Assembly: GCA_951802425.1 (NCBI GenBank) | Contig: OX637805.1 | Location: 1,488,001 to 1,552,000 of the forward strand | Length of the DNA stretch: 64,000 nucleotides | Reading direction: 5' to 3' | Source: Clavaria fumosa | Taxonomy: Eukaryota; Basidiomycota; Agaricomycetes; Agaricales; Clavariaceae | Shown here: positions 19,071-29,349 of the stretch, one piece after another | Position numbering within the stretch: the first letter of the stretch is position 1 | Layout of the letters: each line of letters starts with the position of its first letter | Position numbers and translations under genes: made by a program | Notes under the pieces: model-generated | Told to the model about the DNA's origin: nothing | The model's input: the letters and a program-made list of their open reading frames with translations, nothing else | Database searches by the model: none

Positions 19071-20010
19071 GCCGTTGTTGTCATTGCTGGGGATGGGAGA
19101 GAGGGAAGGGAAAAGAGAGAAGGTGCCGCCGCCGTCGTCGTCAAAGAGGCATGGGTGATGGTGGGAGAACGACAAGTTCAACATAGCAGCATGTGACGGC
19201 TTTCTGTAGGTCGGAGTTTAAAATAAACACGACACGGATTTGTTCCTGCGCCCTCAGTAAATGTGTATAAATCATGAAAATATTAATATAAGCCATCCTA
19301 ATAGGTGTTTATATCCTATCAAAATTTGAAGGTAATCCGTTCATTGGTTGTTGAGAACCAGTGTTGTCATGCTGAGTTTGAAATTGCAGGAACTGCGCAC
19401 TTCACACTGCAGGCAATGCTGACACAGCCTTACCCTGATTAGGCAGTACCCTCTAATAGTGAACCCAGAACTGAACTGCAAGTTCAGTTCAGGTGAGGAA
19501 GTGAACATCTGAGGACTGAACCAAAGTTTGGATTCAGTGACCAGTTCAGACAAACTTTGACTGCACTGTGGGGATCTTTGGCCATAAGGGTGCTCAAGCA
19601 CTACACCTAAGACAACATTCATTCTAAGACCAACAGCAACAGCAGCATCAGCAGCAAAGCAGTGATGGTGGCAGAAATACAGCAGTAGTGGCAAAGCAGT
19701 GACAGTGGTGGCAGCAGTGGCAGCAGCAACAGTGGTGGCAGCAGTGGCAATAGAGGTAGTAGTGGTGATGGTGGTGGCAATGGCAGTGGCAGCTTGTCTT
19801 ATACATCTTAGCCATCTTAGCTGTCTTGTTTGATATGTAGCTACTTGTGTCAAGCTGGCTAAGGTGCTTTAAGCTGGCTAAGTTCAGCTATGTTTGGTTA
19901 AGAAAATTTGATGTTTCCTGATGCAGCAGATTAAGACATTTGATTAAGACTCTGCTGGTCATCTTCTTGGTCTTGGCTTCAATGGCTTGGGTGCACCACT
20001 TCATTGAATT

Positions 20011-20145
20011 ACATCTTAATATCTGAATGGTCTTAGAAAAGATATTACCTTAATATCTGAATGGTCTTAGAAAAGATATTACCTTAATATCTGAATGGTC
20101 TTAGAAAAGATATTACCTTAATATCTAGATGGTCTTAGAAAAGTT
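20011..20145. repeat. 34-bp tandem repeat, four copies
   Basis: CTTAATATCTGAATGGTCTT followed by AGAAAAGATATTAC repeats three times, with a fourth diverged copy. A3 has only one or two units at this place, so the array expanded in A2 or shrank in A3. Confidence 0.85.
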
Positions 20146-20659
20146 ATTTTCTTAGGTTTAGATCTTGTCATCTTGAGAAAGATGGAGCTGTACTTACCAC
20201 CTTATTTGGTCTTGGATTGGGTGGCACCCTCTTCTTTGTAATTACATCTGGATGGTCTTAGAAAAGATATTTTCTTAAGTTTAAAGCTTGTCATCTAGCC
20301 ATCTTATTTGGTCTTGGATTGGGTGAAACCATTTCTTAAAATTACATCTCAACTTCTGGATGGTCTTATGAAAGATACTATCTTAATGCCTGGACAGTCT
20401 TAAGACAGATGTTTTCTTAGGCATAGCACTTGAGCTCTTATACCATGGCTTTTTGCTCTTAGTACTATTTTCATCTGGTGCTTATAATCTTGGCTACTTG
20501 GTTATACTTATCATGTCTTAGATTCCATTATTTATAAAAAAATTAAGACATCCCCAAGACAACTTTGTCATCTGAGACTGTCTTGATAGTCTTAATCACA
20601 CATTTAAGATGGCTAAGTAAAGTTAAGTAATCATAAGTCACTTTGCACTTTTCCTGATG

Positions 20660-21157
20660 TGATGTATGATCTCCACATGTTCCATTCGCTCGGTTTTGGG
20701 CACGATCTTCACGCGTTGGTCAACTTCCATGCTCCGTCGCTCATGTGCGATACCAGCCCCTTCTCTCCTAGCCATTTCAAAGCATCCTTGACGGCCCACT
20801 CTCCGACCCACTCTCCGACCCTCTCCCACCGCCCGTCACGCCGCCTCAGGAAGCGGGTGATTTCGTCCGTCGTCGCTCCCTCTTTGGCCATTCTCATGCT
20901 CGCCAGTGTGCCCAATGCCCGCCGCACGGGTCCCGCAAGGTAGCACGGCGTCAGCGGTACGTAGGCTTCCTCGCCAGGAGGCGCGTCTGAGACATTGGAC
21001 TCGAGCCCAGGGCAGTGGCCCTCTCTGGAGAGCGACTGCGACCCTGGGCTCGCCAAGCTGCTTGACGCTGTCGTCGAGGACGGCTTCCATAAGGCGATGA
21101 CGCCACCGAGCGCAGGATCGTATACTGTATCATTTCGACCACATGTTCACGCCACAC
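20660..21157 (-). pseudogene. Hypothetical host gene fragment right of A2
   Basis: The minus strand reads DTVYDPALGGVIALWKPSST, then PPGEEAYVPLTPCYLAGPVR, TTDEITRFLRRRDGRW and WAVKDALKWLGEKGLVSHMS. After a frame change comes RVKIVPKTERMEHVEIIHH at the edge of A2. The ALGTLASMRMAKEGATTDEI to KGLVSH stretch has the feel of a winged-helix fold, but I do not recognise the family. The higher GC and ordinary composition mark it as host-like. It is disrupted by A2. Confidence 0.45.
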
Positions 21158-21530
21158 TTACATAAGCAGGTGGTCACGCATCCACTCGGAGTTCAGCGCT
21201 CAACATGATGTGTGACCAAAGTTGAAACAAGTTCAAGCTTTGCCTGAAGTGTTGTTGTGCTTGCAGAGGATGTGGCAGAGGAGGTAGAGGAGGCTCAGCA
21301 GTTGAGTATTGCAGCAATTGTTAAACAACTTGAAGAGATACAAGAAGGGGGGAGAGGGCAAAGGCATAAATTGAAATGCAGTAGGTACAACAACAACTTT
21401 GAGGCTCATTGAAATTAGTCACACCTCCAAGTTCATCTATGAAAATATGGCGTGACAGTCACGCATTTTGCGTTCAGTTCAGAGGTCCGCGTGACGCGTG
21501 ACGAACATGTGGTCGAAATGGTACAGTATC
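21115..21530. repeat. Inverted repeat around a 340-bp insert
   Basis: Bases 21118-21150 (TGTATCATTTCGACCACATG) recur inverted at 21498-21530 (CATGTGGTCGAAATGGTACA). The intervening stretch has a short coding-like run (EDVAEEVEEAQQLSIAAIVK, + strand, about 21267) after a TTGCAG acceptor-like site. I cannot say what was inserted. Confidence 0.5.
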
Positions 21531-21544
21531 TCGTCGCCCAACTC

Positions 21545-21665
21545 CGGATCATGTCAAAGAGGCTGTGATGCGCCGATGTGCGGTTTCCCATACTGAGACC
21601 TTGCATGAGGCCAGGGCCGCACGTTTTGATGATGGTACGACTCACATCTCACGCTTGTTGAGTGA
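21545..21665. repeat. Copy 2 of the 120-bp direct repeat (copy 1 at 17285)
   Basis: See 17285-17405. Its right edge is the target duplication of hAT MITE B1. Confidence 0.7.
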
Positions 21666-21666
21666 G

Positions 21667-22669
21667 TAGTGATGTACAGGGCCCGGCTCAAAGCCCGGAA
21701 GCCCGGGCTGCTGAGCCCTTGAAGCCCGAGCCAAGCCGGGCCCTAGTGACGGCTTTGTCAGGCTCAAGGCTCGGCTTGTATTGTAAAAAGCCCTGAGCCG
21801 AGCCCTGAAGCCCCGGCTTTGTCACACGTGACATTTTGTGACATGTGCTCAGCCACGCCACCCACCCACCTGCCCCAGCAAGTCCTACTCAATAACTGTG
21901 CTCCCCTGCACCTCAGGCTTGCTGGCCAGCATGAGTCCAGAACACATCACACAGAAGCCAGATGGCCGGCATCCTGCGTCCCGTCACATCCACCACCCTG
22001 GTGTGCCCGCCCATCAGGCGGGTCTCTACGTGGCTGTGGCGCAAGCGACGCCTGCCGCTCTCGCGCCCCCGCGCTTCTCGCCATCGCCCGTCACCCCCTT
22101 CTCGCTGCCCAGTGCCCCAGGAGTGCGCCGCTGAAGAGGGCGCCAGCACGAGTCGGTCTCGCAGACATCGGGCAGGACCAGGTGCGCACAGCCCCGCCCA
22201 ACTGCTGCCCAACTGCTCAACAGTGTCCATCACCCCTGCCGTGCCGAAGATGCGGTGCCTGGCGATGAGTGCATCCTTCCTCTAACTGCCCCCCTGCATG
22301 GCACCCCATTTTTGTGCATCTCAAGGCTCTCTGCATGCAGTGTCTCGACTCTCGAGGAACAGGGCTGAGTCGGGCTGCATGACCCTAGGTAGGTTTGGAC
22401 ATGGGACTGGGACTCTTCTCTGACAAGCCCCGGGCCTGAGGTCGCTCTATGCCAGTCTTGAGCTGCTTGCTGTGTCCAAGGCCAGGGGAGATGATGATGA
22501 TATGTTTGTACAAAATTTGTTGTAGACTTCTTGTCCATTTTCACTACAAAGCCCGGGCCTGGCCCGAGCCCTCAACCAGGGCCTGGCTCGCAATTTATCC
22601 AAGCCTGAGCCCGGTCAAGCCGAGCCCAAGCCCGGGCTTTTGAGCCGAGCCGGGCCCTGTACATCACTA
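21667..22669. mobile_element. B1: 1.0-kb hAT-like non-autonomous element
   Basis: The inverted ends read TAGTGATGTACAGGGCCCGG on both sides. They are flanked by GAGTGAG on both sides, the eighth base being T or C, which fits the 8-bp duplication of hAT elements. GCCCGGGC/GAGCCC subterminal repeats are abundant. The GC-rich interior (21840-22480) has only compositional frames; no transposase is seen, and any captured gene in it is unrecognisable to me. Confidence 0.75.
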
Positions 22670-22756
22670 CGAGTGAGTATGCAACATTCATCACAAGGTT
22701 TGGTCGGAGCTTTAATTTTACCTTTTACCATGCACTTCTCAGTATTTGATAATTAG

Positions 22757-22900
22757 TGAATGACCCGGGTAACCCTGGGGTAAAAAAATCTGACCTGTAC
22801 CCTTACCTGTGCATACCCATACCCATGAACAAAGGGTAAGGGTAAGGGTAAGGGTGGGTAAGGGTCAAGGGTACAGCAGGTATGATGGGTCACAAAACCT
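22757..22900. repeat. Possible MITE with TGACCC ends and TAAGGG repeats
   Basis: TGACCCGGGTAACCCTGGGG near 22764 and, inverted, TGACCCATCATACCTGCTGT from 22898 form weak ends around ACCCATACCCATG and GGGTAAGGGTAAGGGT. No target duplication is seen. Confidence 0.35.
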
Positions 22901-22970
22901 GTGTGGGGTGTGTGTCATAATACGAGAAATACTATCTACTATTGAATTACATCCCAATTCTCCTCTAGTG

Positions 22971-23110
22971 CATCAGCAAAACGTCAAATCACTTAGGGTG
23001 ACTTATTACACTTATTCTCAAAATAAGCTGATTAAGTCACCTAAGTCACACTACTCACCTTAATCTCATCTTAGTATGCATTTTATTAAGTAGTCCTAAG
23101 TAGTTACGAG
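22971..23110. mobile_element. A4: solitary A-family end
   Basis: CATCAGCAAAACGTCAAATC followed by ACTTAGGGTGACTTA resembles the left end of A2, and TG precedes it as in A1. The following 120 bp are rich in CTTAAG/TAAGTC motifs. I find no matching right end before 34884. Confidence 0.45.
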
Positions 23111-23850
23111 GTCTTGATTTATCAAGACTTCATTCTTATCAACCCCAGAAAAGGGTGTATCATTGATTGATTGATTGATTCATCTTTTTTGAATGCATAT
23201 AGAGAAAACTTTTTCAGTTTGTTAGCTAAAATTTTGAAAATATTAGGCAATGTAGGATACAATGAGACACATGATATATCTCAAAACTGCATTGATATAT
23301 CCATGCATTCACTCACAATTTAGGAAACAATGTGTGAAAAATGAGAAATTCTTGCAAAAAATTCTCTGAATTCAATTTAATTGTAAAAATCTTGAAAATA
23401 TTCATGAAGGTAGCCCATCATGATAGCATTTTTTTAAATGCCAGGTTTCTATTAAATCCCACTAGTTCTTCCAGAAATAATGATTTAGTGTAATAAATAG
23501 AATCATTTTTAGATATTCATAGAAAATATTACAAATTGTAAAGATATTCTGGTAAGCTTGCCCACATTGTTAAATGGTTCTTAAATTATCTCAACTCATC
23601 AGATGCTCTAGTTATGGAAGATTCACTCTTTCAGACCAGCTGGCTTCACTGACTCTGTCATCATTTAAGTCTGGGAACCTAAATTGCCATCTAAAGTAGT
23701 TCTGACTCAAATCTGGTCACATTCCTTAAATATTTAGAGGGCATGTAGCTGCTAGTACAAGGTCTATACTGTAATATTTTCATGATTTTACAAGCCCAGT
23801 TGATTGAGCAATGACCACTTTAAATTGTGAGAAACTATTATGTCAGCACA
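23111..23850. other. AT-rich, no gene seen
   Basis: Non-coding in all frames. It has a (TTGA)n run at 23165-23180 but no other clear structure. Confidence 0.5.
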
Positions 23851-24500
23851 GTGCAAACCATGGAAGTTTTTATCTCAGAGTTAGCAGGCATATGTAAATA
23901 ACTCTGAAGCATATTTCATGCTGAATCCAATGCCAGAAACCATTTGTGATTTCGTAAAGAAATGAGTGAGGTATAATGGTTTTAACACCTCCCTACTGCC
24001 AAATCATGGTTTTTTTTATTTTTACCTCAGAGATACCAATCATATTACACATCATTCCAGAGTGCTTTTCACGTGCAATCGAACGCAACAAACTGCATGT
24101 AATTTAGTCAAGAAATGAGGGAGCTATGGCCAAAATGAAAAAAAAAATTGACCTCAAAGCGGCTGTGCTCCACTTTGTAGTGACTGCCAATCCATGGTAT
24201 TTTTTATCTCACAATTAGCATGCATATTATACATGATTCTGAAGCTTATTTCATGCTGAATGCAACACTGTAAACCACTTATGATTTCATGAAGAAATAA
24301 GTGAGATATAGTAGTTTTAACACTTCCATACCATGAAAACATTGTATTTTTAATCTCAGAGATACCAGTCATATTATACACTATTCTAAAGCGTTTTTTA
24401 CTGCGAATTGAATGCGATAAATTGCGTGCAATTTGATCAAGAAATGAACAAGTTATGGTCAAAACAACAAAAAAAGTGACCTGAAAGCGGCCGTGTTCCA
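23851..24500. repeat. Two tandem copies of a roughly 330-bp AT-rich repeat
   Basis: Copy 1 (about 23851-24175) and copy 2 (about 24185-24500) share TTTCATGCTGAAT, AAGAAATGAG/AATAAGTGAG, CTCAGAGATACCA and AAAGCGGC-GTG blocks in the same order, with perhaps 75% identity. They are non-coding. Confidence 0.7.
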
Positions 24501-24514
24501 ATCTGCTTTATCAC

Positions 24515-25076
24515 TCGAGGCTGGTAAACCAGTCCCCAATTGGGACGGACCTGGACTTGGATGCACAGGGTACTCTCTGTAAGTGGCCTGATTGTGTGGC
24601 CCCTGAGGGGAGCTGTGGAGTAATGCCACAATCCTGGCAAGGCTGGTAAACCAGTCCCCGGAAGGGATAGACCAAGTCTGGGGTGAGCCATTAACTGCTG
24701 GACCATGACAAAGGATGGTAGACCAGTCCCCAATTGGGATGGGTCTGTGGACACCGCTGGGGGTGCTTGTACCAATACTGGTGTGGAGGTGGGCCAGATA
24801 CCAACTCTTAACAGGGTTACCTCAATATGAGGCTCTGTTTGGTCTGGGTAATGGGCAATGTGGAGGTTAACAAGCCACATACTTACAGACAAGATGGAGA
24901 AAGGAATGATGGGAGGAACCGTTAACAGGTGATCATGTCCATGGATGTGGGACATGGTCCCAGGGGTGTAAATAGTCATTCATCTAGTCTCACATTAGAC
25001 GTCCCTGTGAATACATGGGTCTCAACCCAACTTGATCATCATCATCTGCTTTATCATCTTTTGATCTTCAACCACC
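24515..25076 (+). promoter_or_regulatory. Upstream region of the 25077 gene with three GGTAAACCAGTCCCC repeats
   Basis: GGTAAACCAGTCCCCAATTG occurs at 24521, with variants at 24640 and 24717. A pyrimidine- and CATCAT-rich stretch runs up to ACCACC-ATG. It reads like the upstream and 5' untranslated region of a fungal gene. A function for the repeats is unknown. Confidence 0.35.
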
Positions 25077-25603
25077 ATGTTGGCTCTGACTCTCTTGACT
25101 CTCCTGCTACTGTCTACGTCTCCTGTTGTTTCAACACTACATAAGACTGCTCCTATACAGGTTTAGGCCCTCTTCTATCCTTTACACCTGCTAACTGGTC
25201 TCTGTGTCAGCCTTGGATCTGTGGGCCTGATAATGCTGCTCTCTACACTCTTGGAATGGGATTAGCTGGTGTGAAGACATCTGTTGAGGGTGTGAGAGAC
25301 TCTTGGGTCCTGGTTGAAGGCATGTATTTGTGTCATTCCCTTCCATTCCCACTTTTTGACCACTTTTTGTCTTTGCAATTGGGCGCTTTTTTTGGCCTTT
25401 TTGAGCAGAAAATACTTGTTTTCTTGGCTCAAACACATCTGCTGAGAGTTTGGGAGACTCATGGGTCCTTGTTGAAGGCATGTATTTATGTCATTCCCTT
25501 TCATTCCCTCTTTTTGACCACTTTTTGTCTTTGCAATTGGGCGCTTTTTTTGGCCTTTTTGAGCAGAAAATACTTGTTTTCTTGGCTCAAACACATCTGT
25601 TGA
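25077..25603 (+). CDS. Candidate small secreted protein, exon structure degraded by tandem duplication
   Basis: An ATG in good context (CCACCATG) opens MLALTLLTLLLLSTSPVVST, a clear signal peptide. An intron at 25161-25210 (GTTTAG, CTAAC branch site, GTCAG) keeps the frame and leads to QPWICGPDNAALYTLGMGLA. The exon then enters a 158-bp unit (TSVEGVRDSWVLVEG ...) duplicated in tandem, which reads on to a stop at 25603. AAG-GCATGT after each VLVEG could be a GC-AG intron donor. Family unknown. An extracellular product is inferred from the signal only; the real 3' end is uncertain. Confidence 0.45.
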
Positions 25604-25640
25604 GGGTTTGAGAGACTCCTGTGCTCAGGCTGAAGGTGTG
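25278..25640. repeat. 158-bp tandem repeat, two full copies and a partial third
   Basis: Units begin at CATCTGTTGAGG (25278), CATCTGCTGAGAG (25436) and CATCTGTTGAGGG (25594), giving periods of 158 and 158 bp. Each has the block GGGCGCTTTTTTTGGCC. Confidence 0.9.
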
Positions 25641-25805
25641 TCCATTGTGTTATCTCCCTCTGTCTCACATTTCTGACACATAATATTCTGGCAGAAACTT
25701 GTTCTCCTTTGCATGTGAGCACAAAAGATATGGCTTCTGAAGGACAAAAAGGTGCAGTTTCTACATTAATTTCAAATCAGGATTTCACTCTGTGTTGTTA
25801 AGGTT

Positions 25806-25955
25806 GTTTCTGGAATGCACTCCAGGGTTTTTGGGTGTGTTATCCTGTCCCTGCTTCTGCACCCCAGGGTTTTTGGGTGTGTCATGATGTTTGCCCTGTT
25901 TCTGCACCCCAGGGTTTGAGGGTGTGTTATCCTGTCCCTGCTTCTGCACCCCAGG
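25806..25955. repeat. Minisatellite, three units of 41-49 bp
   Basis: CCAGGGTTTTTGGGTGTGTT followed by a CCTGTCCCTGCTTCTGCACC-type segment repeats three times. The last unit ends where the LTR at 25956 starts. Confidence 0.8.
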
Positions 25956-26495
25956 TGTCAGGATTGCTTATGTAAGCCACTGTCACTGAACCCACAGTGC
26001 ACTAGGAACTAGTTATGAGGAACAAATATGGAATCATGTGACCCCCCGTGACCATGCTCTGGCGCCTATGAGCCTCCCACAAGCACCCCCACGTGCTCAC
26101 ACCCACGTTCCTTGACCTTTTCCCATGCTTTACAATTCGTGATGGAGGCGGATCAGCAATAAATGCTCTGACAGTTCCCATCAAGTAATTTATCCTAATT
26201 GGGACTAATCCAGGCCTCCCCACGGGCAGCTGAGCCCTTGCCAAGCATTCCTCTTGTCATCCTCCCCTTATCTGTACCTCGCCACTACCTTCCCCATTTG
26301 GTATCCCCTTTCCCCTATGCTGCCTCCCCTATCCCGCGCAACTCAGAGCATGTAACCTCATTCTCCCATTTATGACTCACCCTCTACACAGCCCCCTCCT
26401 TTGGTATATATAGTGTCCATGTAATGAGTGTAGTTCCTCATGTTGAAATTGAGTTATCTTCCCCCTTCTGTTTTTGTTAGGGAACTGGACTGACA
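25956..26495 (+). mobile_element. 540-bp LTR (TGTCAGG...CTGACA) of a truncated Gypsy element
   Basis: It starts TGTCAGGATTGCTTATGTAA and ends GGACTGACA, the same termini as the Gypsy-5 LTR but longer inside. A TATA box (GGTATATATAG) lies near 26402. The flanks (CCAGG, CAATT) do not match, and the gag-like ORF follows on the right, so this is a 5' LTR. Confidence 0.75.
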
Positions 26496-26559
26496 CAATT
26501 TCAATGTCCATCCCTAGCTACCTCGGCCCTGTCAACCCTGGTTGGCCTAGCTTTCTTTC

Positions 26560-27357
26560 CACCCCCCTGCCTGTCGTGTATAACAGAACAATGAGAGAAT
26601 CATCCTGGCGTACCTGATGCATAACAAAGACATTATGGATGAGTGGCTCACCATGGTCCTGGACTTTGGAGAAAATGAGTATTGGAGCAGATATTTTGAC
26701 AGCCGCGTAAGAGCCGAATTCTACCTGGACATGCCTACTGAGTCAGACTATTCAGAGACCGAAACTGTGGTGCTGAGACCATGAGAGCTATGCCCCTTTG
26801 AACTGTGGATTATTGAAGAGGAGAGAAGACTTGCTCCTTACTTCGCAAGGCTATACACACAGGAGCAGAGCAGACGAGAAGAGAGATTGAGAGAAGCCTT
26901 GGGAGCAGTCTTACCTGATTCCGCAACCTCAGGAGAGAGGTCACCAGCCCACAGCACCATTGACATCAACCTCAACAACCTCAAGGACTATGTAAACTCT
27001 GACAACAACAAGCCAATGAACAAACCCATGCACATTTCTGTGGTGATCCAGACAGAGCTTAGCCTCATCGGAATTGAACAGTTCATCATCCATGAATATC
27101 GACCCCTTGCCTTTGTCTGTCGCCCCGTCAACCCCATCCCCCTCAGCACCACCAGTTCATACCAAGCCCCCCATAGACTTCACGAGTTTAGACGAGCGCC
27201 TAGCCCGGCAAGCATCGTCGCCACCACCACCACCACAATCACCTGCGACTCCAGAGCTGGAACTGCGATGCCAACCCAAGAATCCATTGCTGCCAGAACC
27301 CTTGCCACTGCCCTTGCCCATACCTGAAATGGCAGACACCACCCCCGCAGCCCCAAT
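26560..27357 (+). pseudogene. Gag-like ORF downstream of the 540-bp LTR
   Basis: After a leader with TAACAGAAC (26581-26589) the frame reads NERIILAYLMHNKDIMDEWL, then EYWSRYFDSRVRAEFYLDMP. A TGA (26782-26784) follows, then ELCPFELWIIEEERRLAPYF and on to about 27080. From there the coding reading shifts to PPIDFTSLDERLARQASSPP and P-rich sequence. It ends abruptly at 27357, where Gypsy-2 RNase H begins on the other strand. The position argues for gag; I do not see a zinc knuckle. Confidence 0.45.
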
Positions 27358-27835
27358 GCGCATCTGGCTTTGCACCTAGTTTTCCTGCTCGATAATGAAT
27401 TACATAGTCGAAACTGGAAAGATACTTGGCCCAGCGGGCTTGTTGGTGGCTAAGTTGCTTCATAGTGGTGAAATAACATAGATTGTTGTGATCGGAGAAG
27501 ACCTGAACTTGATATCTCACGCCCTTGAGGTACACTCGCCATTGCTTGAAAGCTTCATGGATCGCAAGGAGCTCTTTGTTGTATATGTTGTAATTGAGCT
27601 TTGCGGCAATCATCATTCGTGCATGAAAGGCGATGGGCGGTAATTTGTTGGTCATGGGATTGGTCTGGGATAGAATGGCTGCTATGGCGTAATCGGAAGC
27701 GTCACATTTGAGGGTGATAGGGTGGTCGGGGTCGTAATGTCGGAGGACAGGAGCTTCGGTGAAGACCTGCTTGAGAGTTTTGAAGATTTGTTGACATTGC
27801 GAGCTCCACTTCCATGGTGTATCTTTGCGGAGGAG
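27357..27835 (-). pseudogene. Gypsy-2 RNase H
   Basis: Reads LKCDASDYAIAAILSQ, NYNIYNKELLAIHEAFKQWR and FSDHNNLCYF, and ends YRAGKLGAKPDA at the breakpoint. The TGA at the junction with RT (PLT-stop-LLRKD) fits CGA to TGA. Confidence 0.85.
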
Positions 27836-28560
27836 TCACGTAAGTGGAATGACAATGCCTGAATAGTTGTCAATGAATCTCCTGTAGAAATTAGTGAAAC
27901 CTAAAAAGCTCTGAAGGTTGCGAATTTTTGTGGGTACGGGCCAGCAGAGGATGGCCTGAATCTTTGAAGGGTCTATCGTGATTCCGTCAGGGGACACTAT
28001 AACTCTGAGGTATTCGACCATCGCGGTGTGGAAGTCACACTTCTCAGGTCACGCATGTAGGTTTGCCTTGTGTAGTCATCGTAGGACCTCTCAGACATGG
28101 TCACGATGTTCTTCGATATTATCCAAGTAGATCAAGATGTCATCAAGGTAGATGACTATGTTGACATTGACCAAGTCATGGAATATATCGTTCATGAGAT
28201 GCTGAAAGGTTGTGGGTGTGTTTGTGAGTCCAAAAGGCATAACAAGATATTTGAATGTGCCATAGTGAGTGCGGAACACAGTTTTCCACTCATCTCCTTC
28301 AGCTATCCTCATGTTGTTATACCCAACATGAAGATTGATCTTGGAGTAGATTTTGGCCGAACGCAGCTGGTTGATGAGGGTCTCGATTCAAGGGGTTGGG
28401 TAGCGGTTTTTGTGGGTAATCTTGTTGAGACCTCAATAGTTGACACAGAGGCAAAGACTTCCATCTTTCTTTTTCATGAAGAGTACTGGTGCGCCTGCGG
28501 GTGACTTTGATGGCTGAATGAAACCTTTATCCAACATGTTGTCCAAATAATCTTTCAACA
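27836..28560 (-). pseudogene. Gypsy-2 reverse transcriptase
   Basis: Reads [19 protein letters not shown], then [20 protein letters not shown], the catalytic box YLDDIL, and IRNLQSFLGFTNFYRRFID. Stops interrupt VNY-stop-GLN, HV-stop-EVL and HA-stop-PEK. The usual RPCVDYR reads LCLCVNY, which is again consistent with C-to-T loss of Arg. Confidence 0.85.
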
Positions 28561-28925
28561 TCTTTAACTCCACTTCTGACATGTTGTACAGTTTCCCGTG
28601 AGGAGGTGTTGCACCTTCCTCAAGTTCGATTCAGTGGTCATAGTCACGGTGCGGAGGTATTTCCCAGGCTAGGGCTTCGGAAAATACATCCATAAATTTG
28701 TGGTACTCCTGCAGAACTATTTCTTTGGGGTTTGGGGGGGAGGTTTGGGTGGTCATGGAACTTGCGAGTATTGATTCGTCATTGTAGGGGTTGTTTGCAG
28801 GTTGGAAGTATAGGAGACCTACTCAGGGGTTTTGCGTCCAGAATGGTGAGAGGGATAGTCGCGGAGCAGGCTGTTTGTCCGAAACTAAGGGAGAGATTGG
28901 TCCAATCGATCCTAGGGTTCCAGGT

Positions 28926-29255
28926 TCACAACCAGTCGAGCCCTAGAATGATGGGAGTAAGGGGATGAGTTTTAGTAACAAGGAATTTGATAGATTGGAT
29001 GGTATCATCAGGGAACTTTGTATTAGCGAGGATGTAATGCATGATATTGGAGTTGGAGGAACTTCCGTTGAAATATTGAAGAGGTAGGGATTGTGGGAGT
29101 GGCATTAGGAGGTTTGGACGGGTGTTTGCAAGGGTAAAATTGATAAAATTCATTGATGTGCCACAGTCAACAAGAGTATTGAGAGGAATCAAACCGAAAT
29201 CTGGTATTTGCATTTTTATGAGGAAAGATTGGGAAGACTGAGAAGCAATGGGCAT
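28926..29255 (-). pseudogene. Gypsy-2 aspartic protease
   Basis: Reads LNTLVDCGTSMNFINFTLA, where the catalytic triad would be DSG; the Ser is Cys here. It ends PLTPIILGLDWL, the conserved strand before RT. As a retroviral-type protease it would cut Gag-Pol. Confidence 0.75.
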
Positions 29256-29349
29256 ATTAGAAAGGTCACGAGAAGATTGAGGGGAAGGGAAATTAGTTGC
29301 AGCCCGCGTGAGTATGGGGGTTGCTTCTTCGTCATGACTCAGAGTTCCC

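Larger units (their letters stand above)
17941..20659. mobile_element. A2: 2.72-kb TIR element, best-preserved member of the A family
   Basis: A perfect 26-bp terminal inverted repeat begins CATCAGGAAAAGTGCAAAGT at 17941, with its inverse ending at 20659. Subterminal GTCTTA/TAAGAC motifs are dense on both sides. The interior has a GCC/GCT array (18350-18745), GGTGAGGGT satellites (18900-19070), a 160-bp module shared with two other loci (19205-19365) and 34-bp tandem repeats (20011-20145). No transposase ORF is found. Bases 18780-20659 match A3 (33035-34884). No clear target duplication is seen (GGC left, TGA right). Confidence 0.8.

Noticed and set aside
22838..22865. Interstitial telomere repeat
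   Set aside because: The unit is GGGTAA, not TTAGGG/CCCTAA, and only three or four copies are present.
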